Below, one piece after another: positions 44,161-55,375 of a stretch of DNA of 57,500 nucleotides (its first letter is position 1; the number at the start of each line of letters is the position of its first letter). Origin of the DNA: Cristatella mucedo (Eukaryota > Bryozoa > Phylactolaemata > Cristatellidae). The position numbers and the translations under genes are program-made. A model generated the notes under the pieces. It had not been told where the DNA came from and did not search any database. It was given only the letters and a program-made list of their open reading frames with translations. The stretch is taken from assembly GCA_009760855.2 (NCBI GenBank), contig WPIO01000092.1, positions 872,501 through 930,000 of the forward strand, in the 5' to 3' direction.

Positions 44161-44790
44161 TGTCGGCGGCGTACCATCGATGATACTTACATGATCAAGA
44201 GGCGAGCAGAAAGCGACAGAGGATCTATGCATCGAGATCAATGCAAATGCTTGGCCAGCATTTTAGCTACGAAACGCATACCGGAAGCTGCTCGAAAGGC
44301 TTTGATGGCTTTATCTCTTTAGGCAATTGCCCGGGCTAACACCTGACGAGTATTCCGTGGCTTTGTGAAGCTACAGACGCATATGGCGGTCTGGACTTGG
44401 CTTGTGGTCTTCAGACGCAGGATAGGTCCCGTCCGAGCAGTCGAAGGTCCCACTGGACCTTGACGTTCAACCTTGCAGTGCAGGTGCGTGGTGTACACTT
44501 GTTTTTATAAGCCACTTAGGTGCGCACTAAACTGTGTAGGGATTACGATCTTCTCAAAGTCAGTAGTCATGGGCAGAGCAGCAATTTATGGATAACGTCC
44601 AACAGCACGATACGTTGTTGTTCTCGGCCTCTCTAAGAAAGAACGATGCTCAATCACTAGATGATATGAGCTGTTTAGTGTATTTATATAGCATATCTAT
44701 ATCCTGCGTGTAGCGGAGCTCTGAATAGCCTCTGATGCCCGTTTCTAATGTAGTGTAATTTATCTCCACCTGTAACTTCACAAAGTCACA
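44161..44790. other. Intergenic; only a LINE family 2 trace at the end
   Basis: Around 44755-44785, TTATCTCCACCTGTAACTTC resembles the family 2 3' region at 54.31 kb. Nothing else was recognised. Confidence 0.45.
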
Positions 44791-44792
44791 AA

Positions 44793-45375
44793 GGCTATAA
44801 TAATAATAATAATAAATTTGTATAGCGACCTCAGAGAACTCAACCTTTTTCTAGGTGCTTTATATATGCTGCACAGGAAGCATGGTTGACTGGTTAGTGG
44901 CTGCATGCTCAATGACCACAAGCAAAACATGGTTAGATGCGACATGCACAGGGTCAGCATAAGCGGCAGCATACCCAGCGTCAGCACGCATAAGCACTCA
45001 AAGAACGAATTAGTTAGACCCCCTAAATGCTGTGGTGAATAGAAATGGGTTTTTAGCTTCTTTTTAAATGGCGTAAAGACAGGGGACGTCGTGACGCCAG
45101 ACGGACATGAGTTCCAGGTTTTGGGAGCGTACGACATAAAGGCACGATCTCCAGAGGATTTGAGGTACGTGCGAGGTGTAACTAAAGAATTAGATTCCGA
45201 AAAGTGAGTGGTACACTGGGGTGGTGGTGGGGGGAGTAGATCCGATAGGTAGGCTGGAGCTAGAGAATAAGTGGACGACCTAAAAGTGAGTGACAAAAAC
45301 CTTGAAGTCGATGCTCTGCTTGACTGGGAGCCAGCTCGGCGAGAAGCGGATGTGACGTGGCCACTGCGACGCTTG
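44793..45375 (-). mobile_element. LINE family 1 3' end, antisense
   Basis: ATT-type tail at 44793-44815, then the antisense hairpin and 3' UTR. The C-terminal ORF part reads YSLAPAYLSDLLPPPPPQC, TPRTYLKSSGDRAFMSYAP and KTWNSCPSGVTTSPVF on the minus strand. It lies within family 2 LINE sequence. Confidence 0.82.
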
Positions 45376-45379
45376 AAAG

Positions 45380-45725
45380 ACTAAATGCGCGGGAGAGCTA
45401 TCTACAGCCCACTCGAAGCCGAATCGGCATTCGGTACTCATGTGGCAGCCAACAGTCTTCATCTCACGCAGAAAAGAGAAAGTAAGAAGTATTGCTGAGT
45501 CAGGAGGGCACTTGAGGTAGTGAGTAGCCTGGAAGGAGGGGCTCGATGCGGCTGGAAAGGATGTGCCGGAGTCGGCAGCAGGAGACTATATGTTGCATAA
45601 GAATCGTGGAATTGACTTCCAAAGCCTAGGATCCGCAGAGCAAAAGCGTCTGTTGGAAATGGTCTATAAGCGGCACTCCAGGGCAGGTCCAAGGCATGAG
45701 TCTGCCAATGAGTGAGCCACTTCTA
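45380..45725 (-). mobile_element. LINE family 2 3' region, antisense
   Basis: CTTCATCTCACGCAGAAAAG, GTCGGCAGCAGGAGACTATA and GCAGAGCAAAAGCGTCTGTT match by eye 54.43-54.62 kb. The minus-strand frame reads TDAFALRILGFGSQFHDSYA and TYSLLLPTP, taken as the ORF2 C terminus of that family. Confidence 0.65.
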
Positions 45726-46890
45726 GACGTCGGTATAGCTCGTAGGCACACAGAGACAAACGCAGCAGTATTTATGTATACGACTTTGGCGACCCACAGA
45801 AAGTGAATGACCCACCTGTCGATTGATTTAATCTACATCTAACATCACTGAAAACAGGCTCGGGATATTTTTTGATATTTTCTTTAAATAGGACCAAGAT
45901 AATGCGTGCAGAGGTAGATACTTAAATCACAGTAGTCCAACCATTCATGTTCTTAATTAACAATTTTAGGATTAATCGTTTTATTGACTCGGTCAGCTTT
46001 CGGAAAGTATCCGGAGCTTTGCGGTCCCGCAGCTGCTCGTGCCAAATATCTGCTCCGGAAATAGCTGTCTCCGACTCTAAGTGAACGCTCCTACCTATTC
46101 CATCGATGGTCAATGGGGTTACGGTCGAGATATTGGCGCAGCCAGCTAAAGACTAGGACGCCTGCGTCGGGCAGGGGCTGGGCTGGGCTTTGGGGCTCGC
46201 TCTCACGGCTCGTCTGGGGTAGTTATTCATTTGCCATAGTCATCCACATGAGTTCCGATACTGGGCATCCCAACATTTCCGATAACCTCTGCGAACTTGT
46301 TCGATACATCATCCCATTATCCCATCGATCTATCGATCCCGTTAATGCGGGGACGACTTCCAAAGCCGAGAGCCTAGCTGACTCGACCCGACCGAGTCCG
46401 ATACCGCAACCATTCTCGTAAGCGTGGATCGTACGCAGTGCGAGGAGGTACGCTCCAGCTTTTTCTATGGCTGACGAAAGGCTTCCGTTTCCAATCGTCT
46501 CGTACTACGAAATTACTTCTATCTATCGATTACGGCCCAAAAGGTCGGCTGTCGTGTGGACTTATTGAAAGGCGTCGTCGCTAACGAACTAGCGGTGCAG
46601 GTGTGCTGACTCACTTATAAAACCCATCCTCGGACAGCTTCCCACAAGCCGGCTTTCCTAACGGCCTCTGCCAAGAACTTTTAGGTTAGCTCGAAATGGC
46701 TGACCTCTGACCTCATCCTCTGACCCATGGCGGCCAATTCAGTCAACGGGCACTCGTCCCCAGACGCGTCGTCTCGCAAGACCGGCCGGGCTTGGTAGGA
46801 CGTACGCGCTACCGCCGCGGAAATAACTCTCCCGCCGGTTGTACCTGACAGTCACCCGCTAATACAGTTTAGTGAGAACGCCGCCAGTTA
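45726..46890. other. Intergenic, no recognised feature
   Basis: Short frames only (102 codons at 46113-46421) with no domain. Confidence 0.4.
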
Positions 46891-46899
46891 TCCAATAAA

Positions 46900-49552
46900 A
46901 AACTTTCTCGCCTTCCGACACTAAGCGCTACTAGCTTTTCATGTCTGGTGAAGAATTCTCTTCCGAAAACCAATGTTCTTGCAAAAATCGTATGCGAAAA
47001 ATGATACACCTTAGACCTGCTCAAAGCTAATCTGTTGGATGTTTGAACACAGCGAATAACAAACTACTTACCTACGGACATCTAAACGTTTATAACTTCG
47101 AACTGCTGGCTCTGCCATGCCGGCGGCGGCGGCGGTGCTTTTGATACGCCGGAGTCTTGCAACCTGCTTATTGGTCGTGATCGTGCGTACGTATTCTCGC
47201 TTCGTCATCGTCGTTCAAATGCATTCCTAAATGCTATCACTGTTGGTAAGATCAGTCAGTTATGCGCTAACAATATAAAAGCGCCCCGGAGCAGCTGCCG
47301 TCGGAGCCGCGAGCTGCGACGCCGCAAAAGAAAACAAAAAGAAAACAAAAAAAAGTAACCTGCTTTTTAGTTATGATCGTCAGCAGCTGTTACCGCTTCG
47401 TCATCGTAGATCAAATGCATTCCTAGATATTAATGTTGTTGCTAAGATTCATGTACTATGCATGAATTAACAAAAGAAAAGCACCCCGAAGCCGCCGCGG
47501 CGGCCGGAACCGCCAGCTCAGACGCCGCTCATTGGGCGGGAACTGGGAGCTGGGTACCCGCTCGTTTGGTATTCCTAGCGTTGTCTCGAACCGCTCAGCA
47601 CGCTACCCCACATGCGTCACTGTAAATATCTCTAACTTAGTGGTCATCTGGCCTGTTGCAACTCCATCGGCCAGACTTAACGCTTGCCTTTGGAATCCTC
47701 GCTCAATGTGCAATAAACCTCTGATAGTAAGCAACCTTATTTCTGAAAATAGTCTCAATCTGCTCGCCCTAATTTAAACTTGACTAAAATCGCTAAATTC
47801 TCCGAAAATTAAAGACGCAACCCCAACTGGTTTCTCATTCTTTCACACCTACATCAATCAAAACTGTACGTGGAGTCGCTACTACTGCACGCTCGAACTT
47901 AAATTTCAAGCCATTTGCAGTCTCCTCGAAGCATTCTTTCGAATATATTGTCTTGATTTCACCCAACAACAAGCAACCGATGAAAGCAGCAGTCTATCGC
48001 CCACCAGGTACCAAGTCCTCTTTCATCTCAGATTTCTCTCATGTCATATCGATTCTGTCTGCAAGAAATCGATCCTTCCTCGTCATGAGTATGTTAGCAC
48101 TCATTCTGATAACCTATCTGACGCCTTCAGCACTAAATTTCGTGTACTGACTGACTCGTTGTCTCTGCTGGCTCATGTGCATGGGCCTACTCACATCAAG
48201 GGTAACACATTCGATAAAAGTTCTCATATGGCTACACTTTATCATCACCCGTTAATACCAAATTCCGTTTATCTGACCACATTTAGATCTGATTCAGTCT
48301 ACAGCGTGTGCCCTCCTCTACATCCAAAGTCACCTGTGAATCGCAAAATCTCAAGACCCTCGAAATCGATGCTGTCTGCATAAAAAATCTTCCTCTCTCC
48401 AGCTGCTCAATCCCCCTTCTGACCTATCATCATGAGTATAATGCTACAACACGGCACTAGCTGACATGCTCAATGAGTTGGCACCTCGAACTAAGCGTTC
48501 GAGCGTCTGAGTCATAGGTCCTCGAATAGACGGCCTATGGTTTACCGCCGGCATTAAACAAGCTAGGTCAACTAAGCGAAAGCTTGAAAAAGCATATACA
48601 AGATAAGGACTGATTGTCTATCGTCAGGTTTACGAGGGCTACTGTAGATCGTATCCATCAATTTTAGCAAAGGCAAAGTCTAGCATCTATTAAGACATTG
48701 TTGAATCATGGATGCACAATCCAAAGATGATGATGTATGCGATCAACCATCTCCTTAATCAGATCTTTACCTAGTGATCCTTGCAATGATCTAGCCTATC
48801 GCTTGTCTAGCTTCTTTATCAAAAAGATAAAAACGATCATGGAGTCTATCCCAAGGGTGGCAGCATCCCGTCTGGCACACTGTCACTGAATTCCATTGAC
48901 CACCTCAATCTCTACATTCATGGAGGCCACGAGTTGCCCCCATCGTGAAGTTCATATCCATATCAAAGATGACAACTAGCCCTCTAGACCCTATTCCCAC
49001 TGTCCTGCTTTTACTAGGCGTGGATCTGCTGCTGCCATGCACACCTAACATCATAAATATAACATAAGTCGCAGGTTATGACCCAGCACCTTTCAAAAAG
49101 GCTGTAGTTAGGCCACTACTCAAGAAAGCCAGACTAGACCAAGAGAACTTGAGCAACTTCCGCCCAGTCTGCCTTCTACCGTCTCTATCAGTTTCATTCA
49201 GACACTCGAACGAGTCGTGGCAGATCAGCTGAACTGATATATTAAAACTTCAAACCATGCTAGTAAGTTCCAATCTGGCTTTAGAGCTAATCACTAGACA
49301 GAGTCAGCATTGCTTTGGGTGTACAACGACCTACTTAGGAATGTAGACATGGGTAGAGTGTCTGTGCTTGTTTTGCTCGATCTTTCGGCGGCTTTTGCTA
49401 CCATCGATCGCCAAGTCTTTCTTGTGGGCCTCTCATCTCGGCTGGGCATCACTGGCACAGGATGCACGGATTGCAAGGATTCACGTCCTGTGTCAGTGAG
49501 AGACTCCGTGGTATTGATGTGAATCGACAAAGATCATCATCAAAGAAACCTC
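46900..49552 (+). mobile_element. LINE family 1, sense: 5' UTR, endonuclease, first half of RT
   Basis: The 5' UTR has two monomers (see separate entry). ORF2 begins near LNACLWNPRSMCNKPLIVSN (about 47.68 kb), followed by endonuclease pieces AAVYRPPGTKSSFISDFS and NRSFLVMSM (about 47.97-48.09 kb). The linker (about 48.45-48.67 kb) and RT fragments follow: LLKKARLDQENLSNFRP (about 49.12 kb) and SVLVLLDLSAAFATIDRQ (about 49.36 kb). Stops and frameshifts are present, including loss of frame after LGITGTG. The element resumes at 50440 after a nested insertion. Confidence 0.85.
47161..47540 (+). repeat. Two 196-bp 5' UTR monomers of LINE family 1
   Basis: AACCTGCTT starts at 47161 and at 47357, and CTTCGTCATCG at 47200 and 47396, both 196 apart. 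Each unit then has CAAATGCATTCCTA, a variable middle and AAAAG(C)GC(A)CCCC. The first carries CAATATAAAAG (47271-47281), a TATA-like word. The junction holds an A-rich GAAAACAAAAA repeat. This resembles the promoter-monomer organisation of some LINE leaders. Confidence 0.75.
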
Positions 49553-49559
49553 TTGAGTA
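49553..49559 (+). repeat. Target site duplication TTGAGTA (left)
   Basis: TTGAGTA immediately precedes the ATT tail of the nested antisense LINE. The same seven bases recur at 50433-50439, where the sense LINE coding sequence resumes. Confidence 0.7.
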
Positions 49560-50432
49560 ATAAAAATAATAATAATAATGCACTTGATAAAGCGCCATCA
49601 GAGAACTTAATGTCTTTCTAGGCGCTTTACATTTGTGCAAAGTGAAATGCAATTGAATGGTAAGTAAAATCATGCTTGAAAAACAAACAAATGAATAATA
49701 TGGTTAGGGGTGACATGCACAGGGTCAGCATGCAAATGTGGTTAGTGGCAGCATGCATAAGCACATCAGGGACGAATCACAGGGACCCACTAAATGCTGT
49801 CCTAAATAGGTGTGTTATTGAGTTCCTTTTAAATGTGGTCAGGTCAGGAGATGTTCTGACGAAGTTCGGAAGGGAATTCCAGGCTTTGGGAGCATACGGA
49901 TTAAATGCACGGTCTCCAAAGGATTTAAGGTTTGTACGAGGTATTTCCAGACTGTTGGACTCCGAAAAGCGGGTGGTACGATGCTTGGCCTGATGGGGTA
50001 GTATATCTGAGAGATAGCCTGGAGCCATAGAGTGAAGGGACCTAAAAGTGAGCGACAAAACCTTGAAGTCAATCCGTTGCTTGACTGGTAGCCAGTGCAG
50101 GTCGGCGAGAAGTGGAGTAATGTGGCAACTGCGACGCTCACTACAGACAAGCCTAGCTGCAGTTTTGCACCAGCTGCAATCGCCTGATCGCACATGCTTG
50201 TAGGCCAGTAAGCAGTGAGTTGCAGAAGTCGAGACGGGATGTCACGAATGCATGGACTAACTTGGACATGGTAATCTTATCTAAACAAGCCCAAATTTTA
50301 GCAATGTTATGAAGCTGAAAATAGGCAGATTTGACTGTGGAGCTGATATGGTCGTCTAACGAGAGGTCGCTTTGGAATATGACACCTAGATTTCGAGCTG
50401 ATTCAACTGGAGATATGCTGGCAGAACCAATT
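49560..50432 (-). mobile_element. LINE family 1, 5'-truncated, antisense, nested in a sense copy
   Basis: The minus strand encodes the end of RT and the C terminus: ISPVESARNLGVIF, SAYFQLHNIAKIWACLDKI, CHITPLLADLHWLPVKQRID, PHQAKHRTTRFSESNSLEIP, RTNLKSFGDRAFNPYAPKAW and LKRNSITHLFRTAF-like ends. A 138-codon frame (49777-50193) is still open. It ends in the complete hairpin and an ATT tail at 49560-49580. This is the least decayed LINE 3' half in the window. Confidence 0.9.
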
Positions 50433-50605
50433 TTGAGTATGGGTTACCTCAGAGCTCCGCGCTTGGTCCCACTCTTTTCACGGTTATACTCTCCCTCTTG
50501 CTGATGTGATTGCCATGCACCATCTAGGCTTTCACGTCTAAGCAGATGACACTCAGTTGTACCTTTGCTTTGATCCCTCAGAGCCATCCAGCACGGTGAA
50601 CCATC
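50433..50605 (+). mobile_element. LINE family 1, sense, RT continuation after nested insertion
   Basis: Begins with the second TTGAGTA, then YGLPQSSALGPTLFTVIL, the RT motif usually written GVPQGSxLGPxLF. Next is the YADD region in another frame (AAGCAGATGACACTCAG gives ADDTQ) and a DPSEPSSTV-like end. Contact with the following sequence is abrupt. Confidence 0.75.
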
Positions 50606-51435
50606 GAGAAGTGAGTGACAAAAGTTGAGACGGGTTGTTGCATATGTGACTCGGAGGTTGACTGCCCCATCTCGTGGCCAGTGCTTTGCCTTCCCGGAGG
50701 TTTTGTCGACGTTAAACTAGCTGCGGTCCCAGGACGAACACGGGGTACGGAGTGAGTGACTTATTTGTTGGTCGAGGCAAGCTCTATCAGAGCTCAAAGG
50801 AATGCTGGGTATGCAAGTTTTAGTACTTGAGTCGCACGCTCCGCCGAACCATACCCGACTGAGGAGCACGGATGACGCACGTGCGGTTTCGCCCAGCCGT
50901 CGAGCTAAGCGCCACACCCCAAAGCTTCGCCGCCCTGGCGGCGACTCGAGTTTGAGCTCACGAACTCGAGGCGTTCGATGTCGCAAAACATTTGAAGAGA
51001 CAAATCAGAGACAGCATCGCTAGTCGCCAAGATGGACTGCGCTTCTAGATCAATATGGCTTTTCTATTCGAGGCGACATGAACAGGCTATAATCCGAGTG
51101 AATGGCGCCCATTCATAGACATTCTATCTAGGAGCATAGCGGGAGCAAGAATCAGTCTCTCCCTAAGGCTCCCTCTGCGACCTTCAAAGAGGGCTAAACC
51201 AGATTCAAGAAGTTGCTGAGTGCCTTGCCGTACGGACAGTAGTGCCGGGAGGTCGTTAGAGACTTCCCATCGCGCAAGTGCTGGAAAGTCTGCTGACGAT
51301 ATGCCCGAGTGATGACGACCTAGTCGCCGTCGAAGACAGGCCACAATGAGTTGACAAGGCACGCTGCACGACCGGCGAGGCTTCAAATGAGCAGGTATCA
51401 GCTGTCAGCGCCTATTTGGGCGATGGACGCCAAGC
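50606..51435. other. Intergenic or old element sequence, unassigned
   Basis: GAAGTGAGTGACAAAAG at 50610 resembles an antisense family 1 word. The frames 50717-50986 and 51087-51386 (minus) may be decayed Gypsy 3' sequence, but no motif proves it. Confidence 0.35.
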
Positions 51436-51744
51436 ACGGATCGAAGCAGGGCTTGAAGCGTGGCGTCTGCCGCCGTCGCTTGTCAGTGAGCCTCTCGTTA
51501 GCCGTAAGCCGGTCTGACGAAGAACAGCTGCATTGTGTCCCTCGTCCAGCCAGCTATGATCCCTGTGCAGTCGTACATATGTAGTCCACACGAGCGGCTG
51601 GTCTGCTGTGACCAGCCGCTCGTCGGGTCTAGGTACTAAATTGAAGTGGAATCTGAGGCAGCCAAGTCTCATCATCCACTGCAAGCGGGGTGAAACCTCA
51701 CCTGCGGGCCTAGTCGCGATGTCAAGGGGGCACTTCTTAATGTG

Positions 51745-51925
51745 AGCCGCGATGGCACACTGGGTAAGACGGCTGCTTTTCGTGACCTTGCTTCTGAGCT
51801 CGAGGGTTCGAATCCTGTGGTGGGCGAATCTTTATTGCCGCTGCAAGCGGTGATGATAGCCATGAAGGCTCTTCTGTCGCTGTACAAAAAGAGGCTGCTA
51901 TATGAGCTAGTATTTATTTATAAGT
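51745..51925 (+). mobile_element. SINE1, sense, full-length-looking, in Gypsy RNase H
   Basis: Head GCCGCGATGGCACACTGGG (A-box region), GGTTCGAATCC at 51805-51815 (exact B-box consensus), GGCGAATCTTTATTGCCGCT, GAAGGCTCTTCTGTCGCTG and the tail GAGGCTGCTATATGAGCTAG with TATTTATTTA. It is the best reference copy of SINE1 in the window. It separates the Gypsy DQKSLL and LQWMMRL blocks, which are normally about 20 residues apart. Confidence 0.85.
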
Positions 51926-52693
51926 AGAGATTTTTGATCACTTTTGAAAACCAGACTCTGCCCAAATATGCATTGATGAAAATATTCAAGACCGAATTGG
52001 ACAGTCATCATTTCCTTTTCATTTGGCCCTAGCTTTACTACACTGGGACACCTGTGAGTGATGCAAGAGATGCGAACAGGAAGCTGGTTCTGCAAACTAC
52101 TGACCTCCACCGACAGCGCCATTATTAAGTCTGCGTCAAATAAGCCCAGCAAAGAAGCATTAGCCGCAAGGTTTTTAATTTCAGCAAAGGCCTTCGCATG
52201 GCTGGCGCTCCTGTACCACTAGGTTTCAACTGTGCTAAGTGTCCTAAAGGCCGACTTGGGGAGAAACTTGGCTAAGTAATTAGCAGTCCCTAATAGCCAG
52301 AAGACGTTGACTTATACATGAAGGAGTGACAGAGCCTCTGAAGCATCCAGCTCGGCAGGCCTTGGCTTAACGCCAGACCCTGTCGATGTACCTGACTTTT
52401 GCACCTCTGTCGTGTCGAACTGGGACCAATCGACGCCAATGCCTAAGCTAATCTGCCTGCACCAGGCCAGAAATTGCTTCGAGCAAGCCTCATGCTCTCC
52501 AACGAGAGAACCGCTGAACAAGATGGCATCGATGTTTGTGTGAACACGATACTGTATCCAATTGTTGATGTAAGTTATTTTTTGCTGACGTCAGAAAAAG
52601 AACTTGAAGCAACAATTGGATGGAGCACCAGGAAGCTGAGGCAATGCAGTACAGCAAGTGCAAGAATCCAACGCATCCAAACGGCTTGGTATT

Positions 52694-52795
52694 GATAGTA
52701 ATAATAATAATATATTTGTATAGCACGCTCAGAGAACTGAACTTATTTCTAAGCAATTTATAGAAGCTGTAGAGAATTCACCAAATAATCGGTGG
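52694..52795 (-). mobile_element. LINE family 1-type 3' tail, antisense, in the Gypsy remnant
   Basis: AATAATAATAATATATTTG (tail), then TATAGCACGCTCAGAGAACT and GAACTTATTTCTAAGCAATT, a diverged antisense hairpin like that at 44.8 kb. It sits between Gypsy RT and gag-like sequence. Confidence 0.65.
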
Positions 52796-53590
52796 TAACA
52801 TCCGCAAGCTGCATTCGTCATTTAAAAGACTGATGGCTTTGTCGACCGCTACCTGCATAAACCCCAAATCGGCATCTAGAGCAGCGGTAGCATCTGGAGC
52901 CCCGACAGGCTTGCAGGCCAATTTTGCGAATCGCGAGAGTCCTTTGCCCCAAACGCCGTATTTGCTCGTGATTCGAAATTGGCTCTTGACTTGGCTTCGC
53001 TTTCCTCTCATTGGGCCACAGATGTTGCATATCAGGCCACAACTGCTCACACGATCCAGTGCGACGATACAGGCTTCTTATAACTTCGAGCTCGTTTACG
53101 CAGTACTGCTCCAAGGCCATAGTATGCTTCTGCCAGGCTTCGCAAGTTGGGCATCCCTCATAAAACACGTCGGGCGGATATCAGATGCAGCTGCCGGCGA
53201 AAAACTTACATAGGTTGGCATAGGTTGACTGACAGCTGTTGCTTATTGTATCACGCGATGTCGCTTAGGAATAATTGCTAACCTTGCTCAAATCTCTCGC
53301 GCTCTTAAATTAGAACGGCTGCTAATTGTTCAAACCTAGCTGTAATAAAGCTGACGCCTAGACCGCATACAACTTGTGCTCTTGGAATGCCTGCTCTTTG
53401 TGCAATAAAACGTTGGTCGCTGGCGGCTTGGTACTTGGTAATGTTCACATGTTCATTTTTACTGAGAATTTGGCTGAAGTCGACTAACTGCTCGGCTATC
53501 ACCGATGCTACCGTGGAAATCTTTCCTTTTTTATACTCTGACATCGCTGACAACTGTTGGTGGATTGGTGGCCACGGTTTCATATAATTC

Positions 53591-53674
53591 TTTCAATTTT
53601 TCAAGCCGCTCTCGGCTGCTGCTAATTAATCGTTTGAAACTTGTGCTCTCTATTTAGCTGGTGATCAGATACCA
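53591..53674. other. Short unassigned spacer
   Basis: Nothing recognised. Confidence 0.3.
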
Positions 53675-54290
53675 ACGGTGGCGGGAATTTATCATCCCCC
53701 AGGCAGCAGCTCCAGCTTTGTCGCTTACTTTCCTGACTTTCTCTCCGCTCTTTGCGAAAGGAATCGCCCACCTTATTCTAATGATTTTCGTATTAATTTT
53801 GATAAGCCATCCGATCCCGTGAACATACTGTCGTGAACATACTTTCACTATATTAGTCTTTCAGCCTCAATGCTCACGCTCTAGCTTCTACGCATTTAAA
53901 CAACATTGATCGCATTTCCTTACGGGATTGTCAGCACGTCTGATCATACGTGGGATTACTTTCTCATTGGAAAACGTTTCTCTTTCAACTAGCGAAATTA
54001 CTAGTGAGCCTAAATAAAGCCTAGGTCTCTTGATATTGATGCTGTCCGCCGAAGACTTGCACCACATGCCCTTCTATTTGATCCTCCCATCTTTGAATCT
54101 TTGACCATCCCTACTTAGTGCAACGCTAAGACTAAACGCTAGCAAGCCTTCATTGATGAGCTTGCACCTCTGACTAGACGACAGGTCAGTCCCCCGTCGA
54201 GATGCTCTCAGACTTAATACTGATATACAAAGAGCAAGGACCACTGCATGTACCCTTAGGATCGCGGCTAACACGTTTAGACTCACTGCA
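53675..54290 (+). mobile_element. LINE endonuclease and linker fragment, sense
   Basis: VAGIYHPPGSSSSFVAYF, then FLSALCERNRPPYS (endonuclease, about 53.68-53.77 kb), followed by LDIDAVRRRLAPHALLFDP and FIDELAPLTRRQV (linker, about 54.03-54.19 kb). The layout is the same as in the 47.95-48.6 kb LINE but the sequence is clearly different, so this is another family or an older copy. Confidence 0.72.
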
Positions 54291-54299
54291 CACCGCCTG

Positions 54300-55375
54300 T
54301 TATGTAATGTATCTTCATCTGTAACTCCACCAGGACTAAGCGGGTGTAACCCTAAAGAGTTTTCTATAGCACACTCAAAGCGTACCTAAGTGGCTTTTGG
54401 TAAGCATAGGTTACCAATAGGCTTCATCTCACGCAACAAAGATTAAGTGAGAAGCATAGCAAAGTCAGATGGGCTCACGAGGAAGTGGGTAGCAGCTATA
54501 CATAGCAGCTCAGGACTGATGGAAAATACATGCTACTGTCGGCAGCAGGAGAGTAGATGTCGTTGCCCAAGAATTTCTTTCGTGAGTTCCACAGCCGATG
54601 GCTTGCAGAGCAAAAGCGTCTGTCGCTAAAGGTCTTTAGGCAGAGGCATGGAACACCTAATTTATTCTCCGTGGAGAACCTGAGAGCACGAGGAGGCTAA
54701 AATTGGTCCAGCGGCTACCTATGGAGGATCCAAGCCATGGCGGGCCTCGTGGGTCAGACTAGGAGTTTCGCTCTGTATCTGTTGATCGATCAGGAGCCAT
54801 CGAAGCTCTTTCAGCAAAGGGGACGCATCGCTGAACCTCTGGTATTTTTTGACTAGCCTTGCAGCCATATTCATCACTGCTGAAGGGGCTTAATGTTTTT
54901 TTTGGTAGCCCAGCCAAAATGGAATTGCAGCAGTGTGGCCTCGACAGAGCCTGGGAGTTAGTTAGATTTTAGGAATCCACCATGGAAGACAGCACCGAAT
55001 ATTAGACGCGGGTTGAACGTGATGACTGGCTGTGGAAGCAGTTTTCATATGAAGCTTTCAAACTTGAGGCAGTTGTAAAAGAGAACACCCAAAGTCCGAA
55101 CACAAGGTGGTGGTCGCACTGCAGCATCTCCAATTATTAGATGAGAAAAGTCTCGAAGTCCAACCATACGCTTGCGATGTCCTATGAGTAGGAGTTCAGT
55201 CTTGTCATCGCTCAGTTTAAGGAAATTGGCCGGCATCCAGGATTCAATGTCTGCACGGCATGCACTAAATTTATTAGTCGCCACTGCGAATTTCGACGGT
55301 TTAAATGACAAATACACGTGAGTACCGTCAGATTAGAAGTGAAAGCCGAGCTCCGGCGACCCAAATTGTGACTTA
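54300..55375 (-). mobile_element. LINE family 2 RT and 3' region, antisense
   Basis: The minus strand encodes MYLSFKPSKFAVATNKFSAC, RADIESWMPANFLKLSDDKT, ELLLIGHRKRM and VRPPPCVRTLGVLF (55045-55317), the RT palm/thumb region with the usual WMxxNxLKLxxDKTELLLIG signature. The C-terminal region and 3' UTR follow down to about 54.3 kb. It is the reference copy for the family 2 fragments at 4.8, 6.6 and 45.4 kb. Confidence 0.8.

Larger units (their letters stand above)
51440..53590 (-). mobile_element. Ty3/Gypsy LTR retrotransposon remnant, antisense
   Basis: In minus-strand order: gag-like zinc knuckles around 52.90-53.05 kb, where CNICG and a C-x2-C-G-K-x-G-H-type box remain but two Cys have become Tyr and Trp. 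RT remnants RFLHLLYCIASASW (about 52.65 kb) and NIDAILFSGSLVGEHE (about 52.5 kb) follow; the active-site DD is damaged. Then come the GVKPxPA connector, the RNase H stretch KEMMTVQFGLEYFHQCIFGQ and SLVFKSDQKSLL (about 51.92-52.02 kb), and LRFHFNLVPRPDERLVTAD (about 51.6 kb). No LTRs were found, and most of protease and early RT is missing. Stops and shifts throughout; a dead element. Confidence 0.72.

Noticed and set aside
50717-51386. Gypsy integrase or LTR
   Set aside because: It lies where integrase would be expected, but no zinc HHCC or catalytic motif and no terminal repeat could be seen.
51749-51825. A functional tRNA gene
   Set aside because: It has A- and B-box motifs but no proper acceptor pairing, and it continues into a repeated SINE body.
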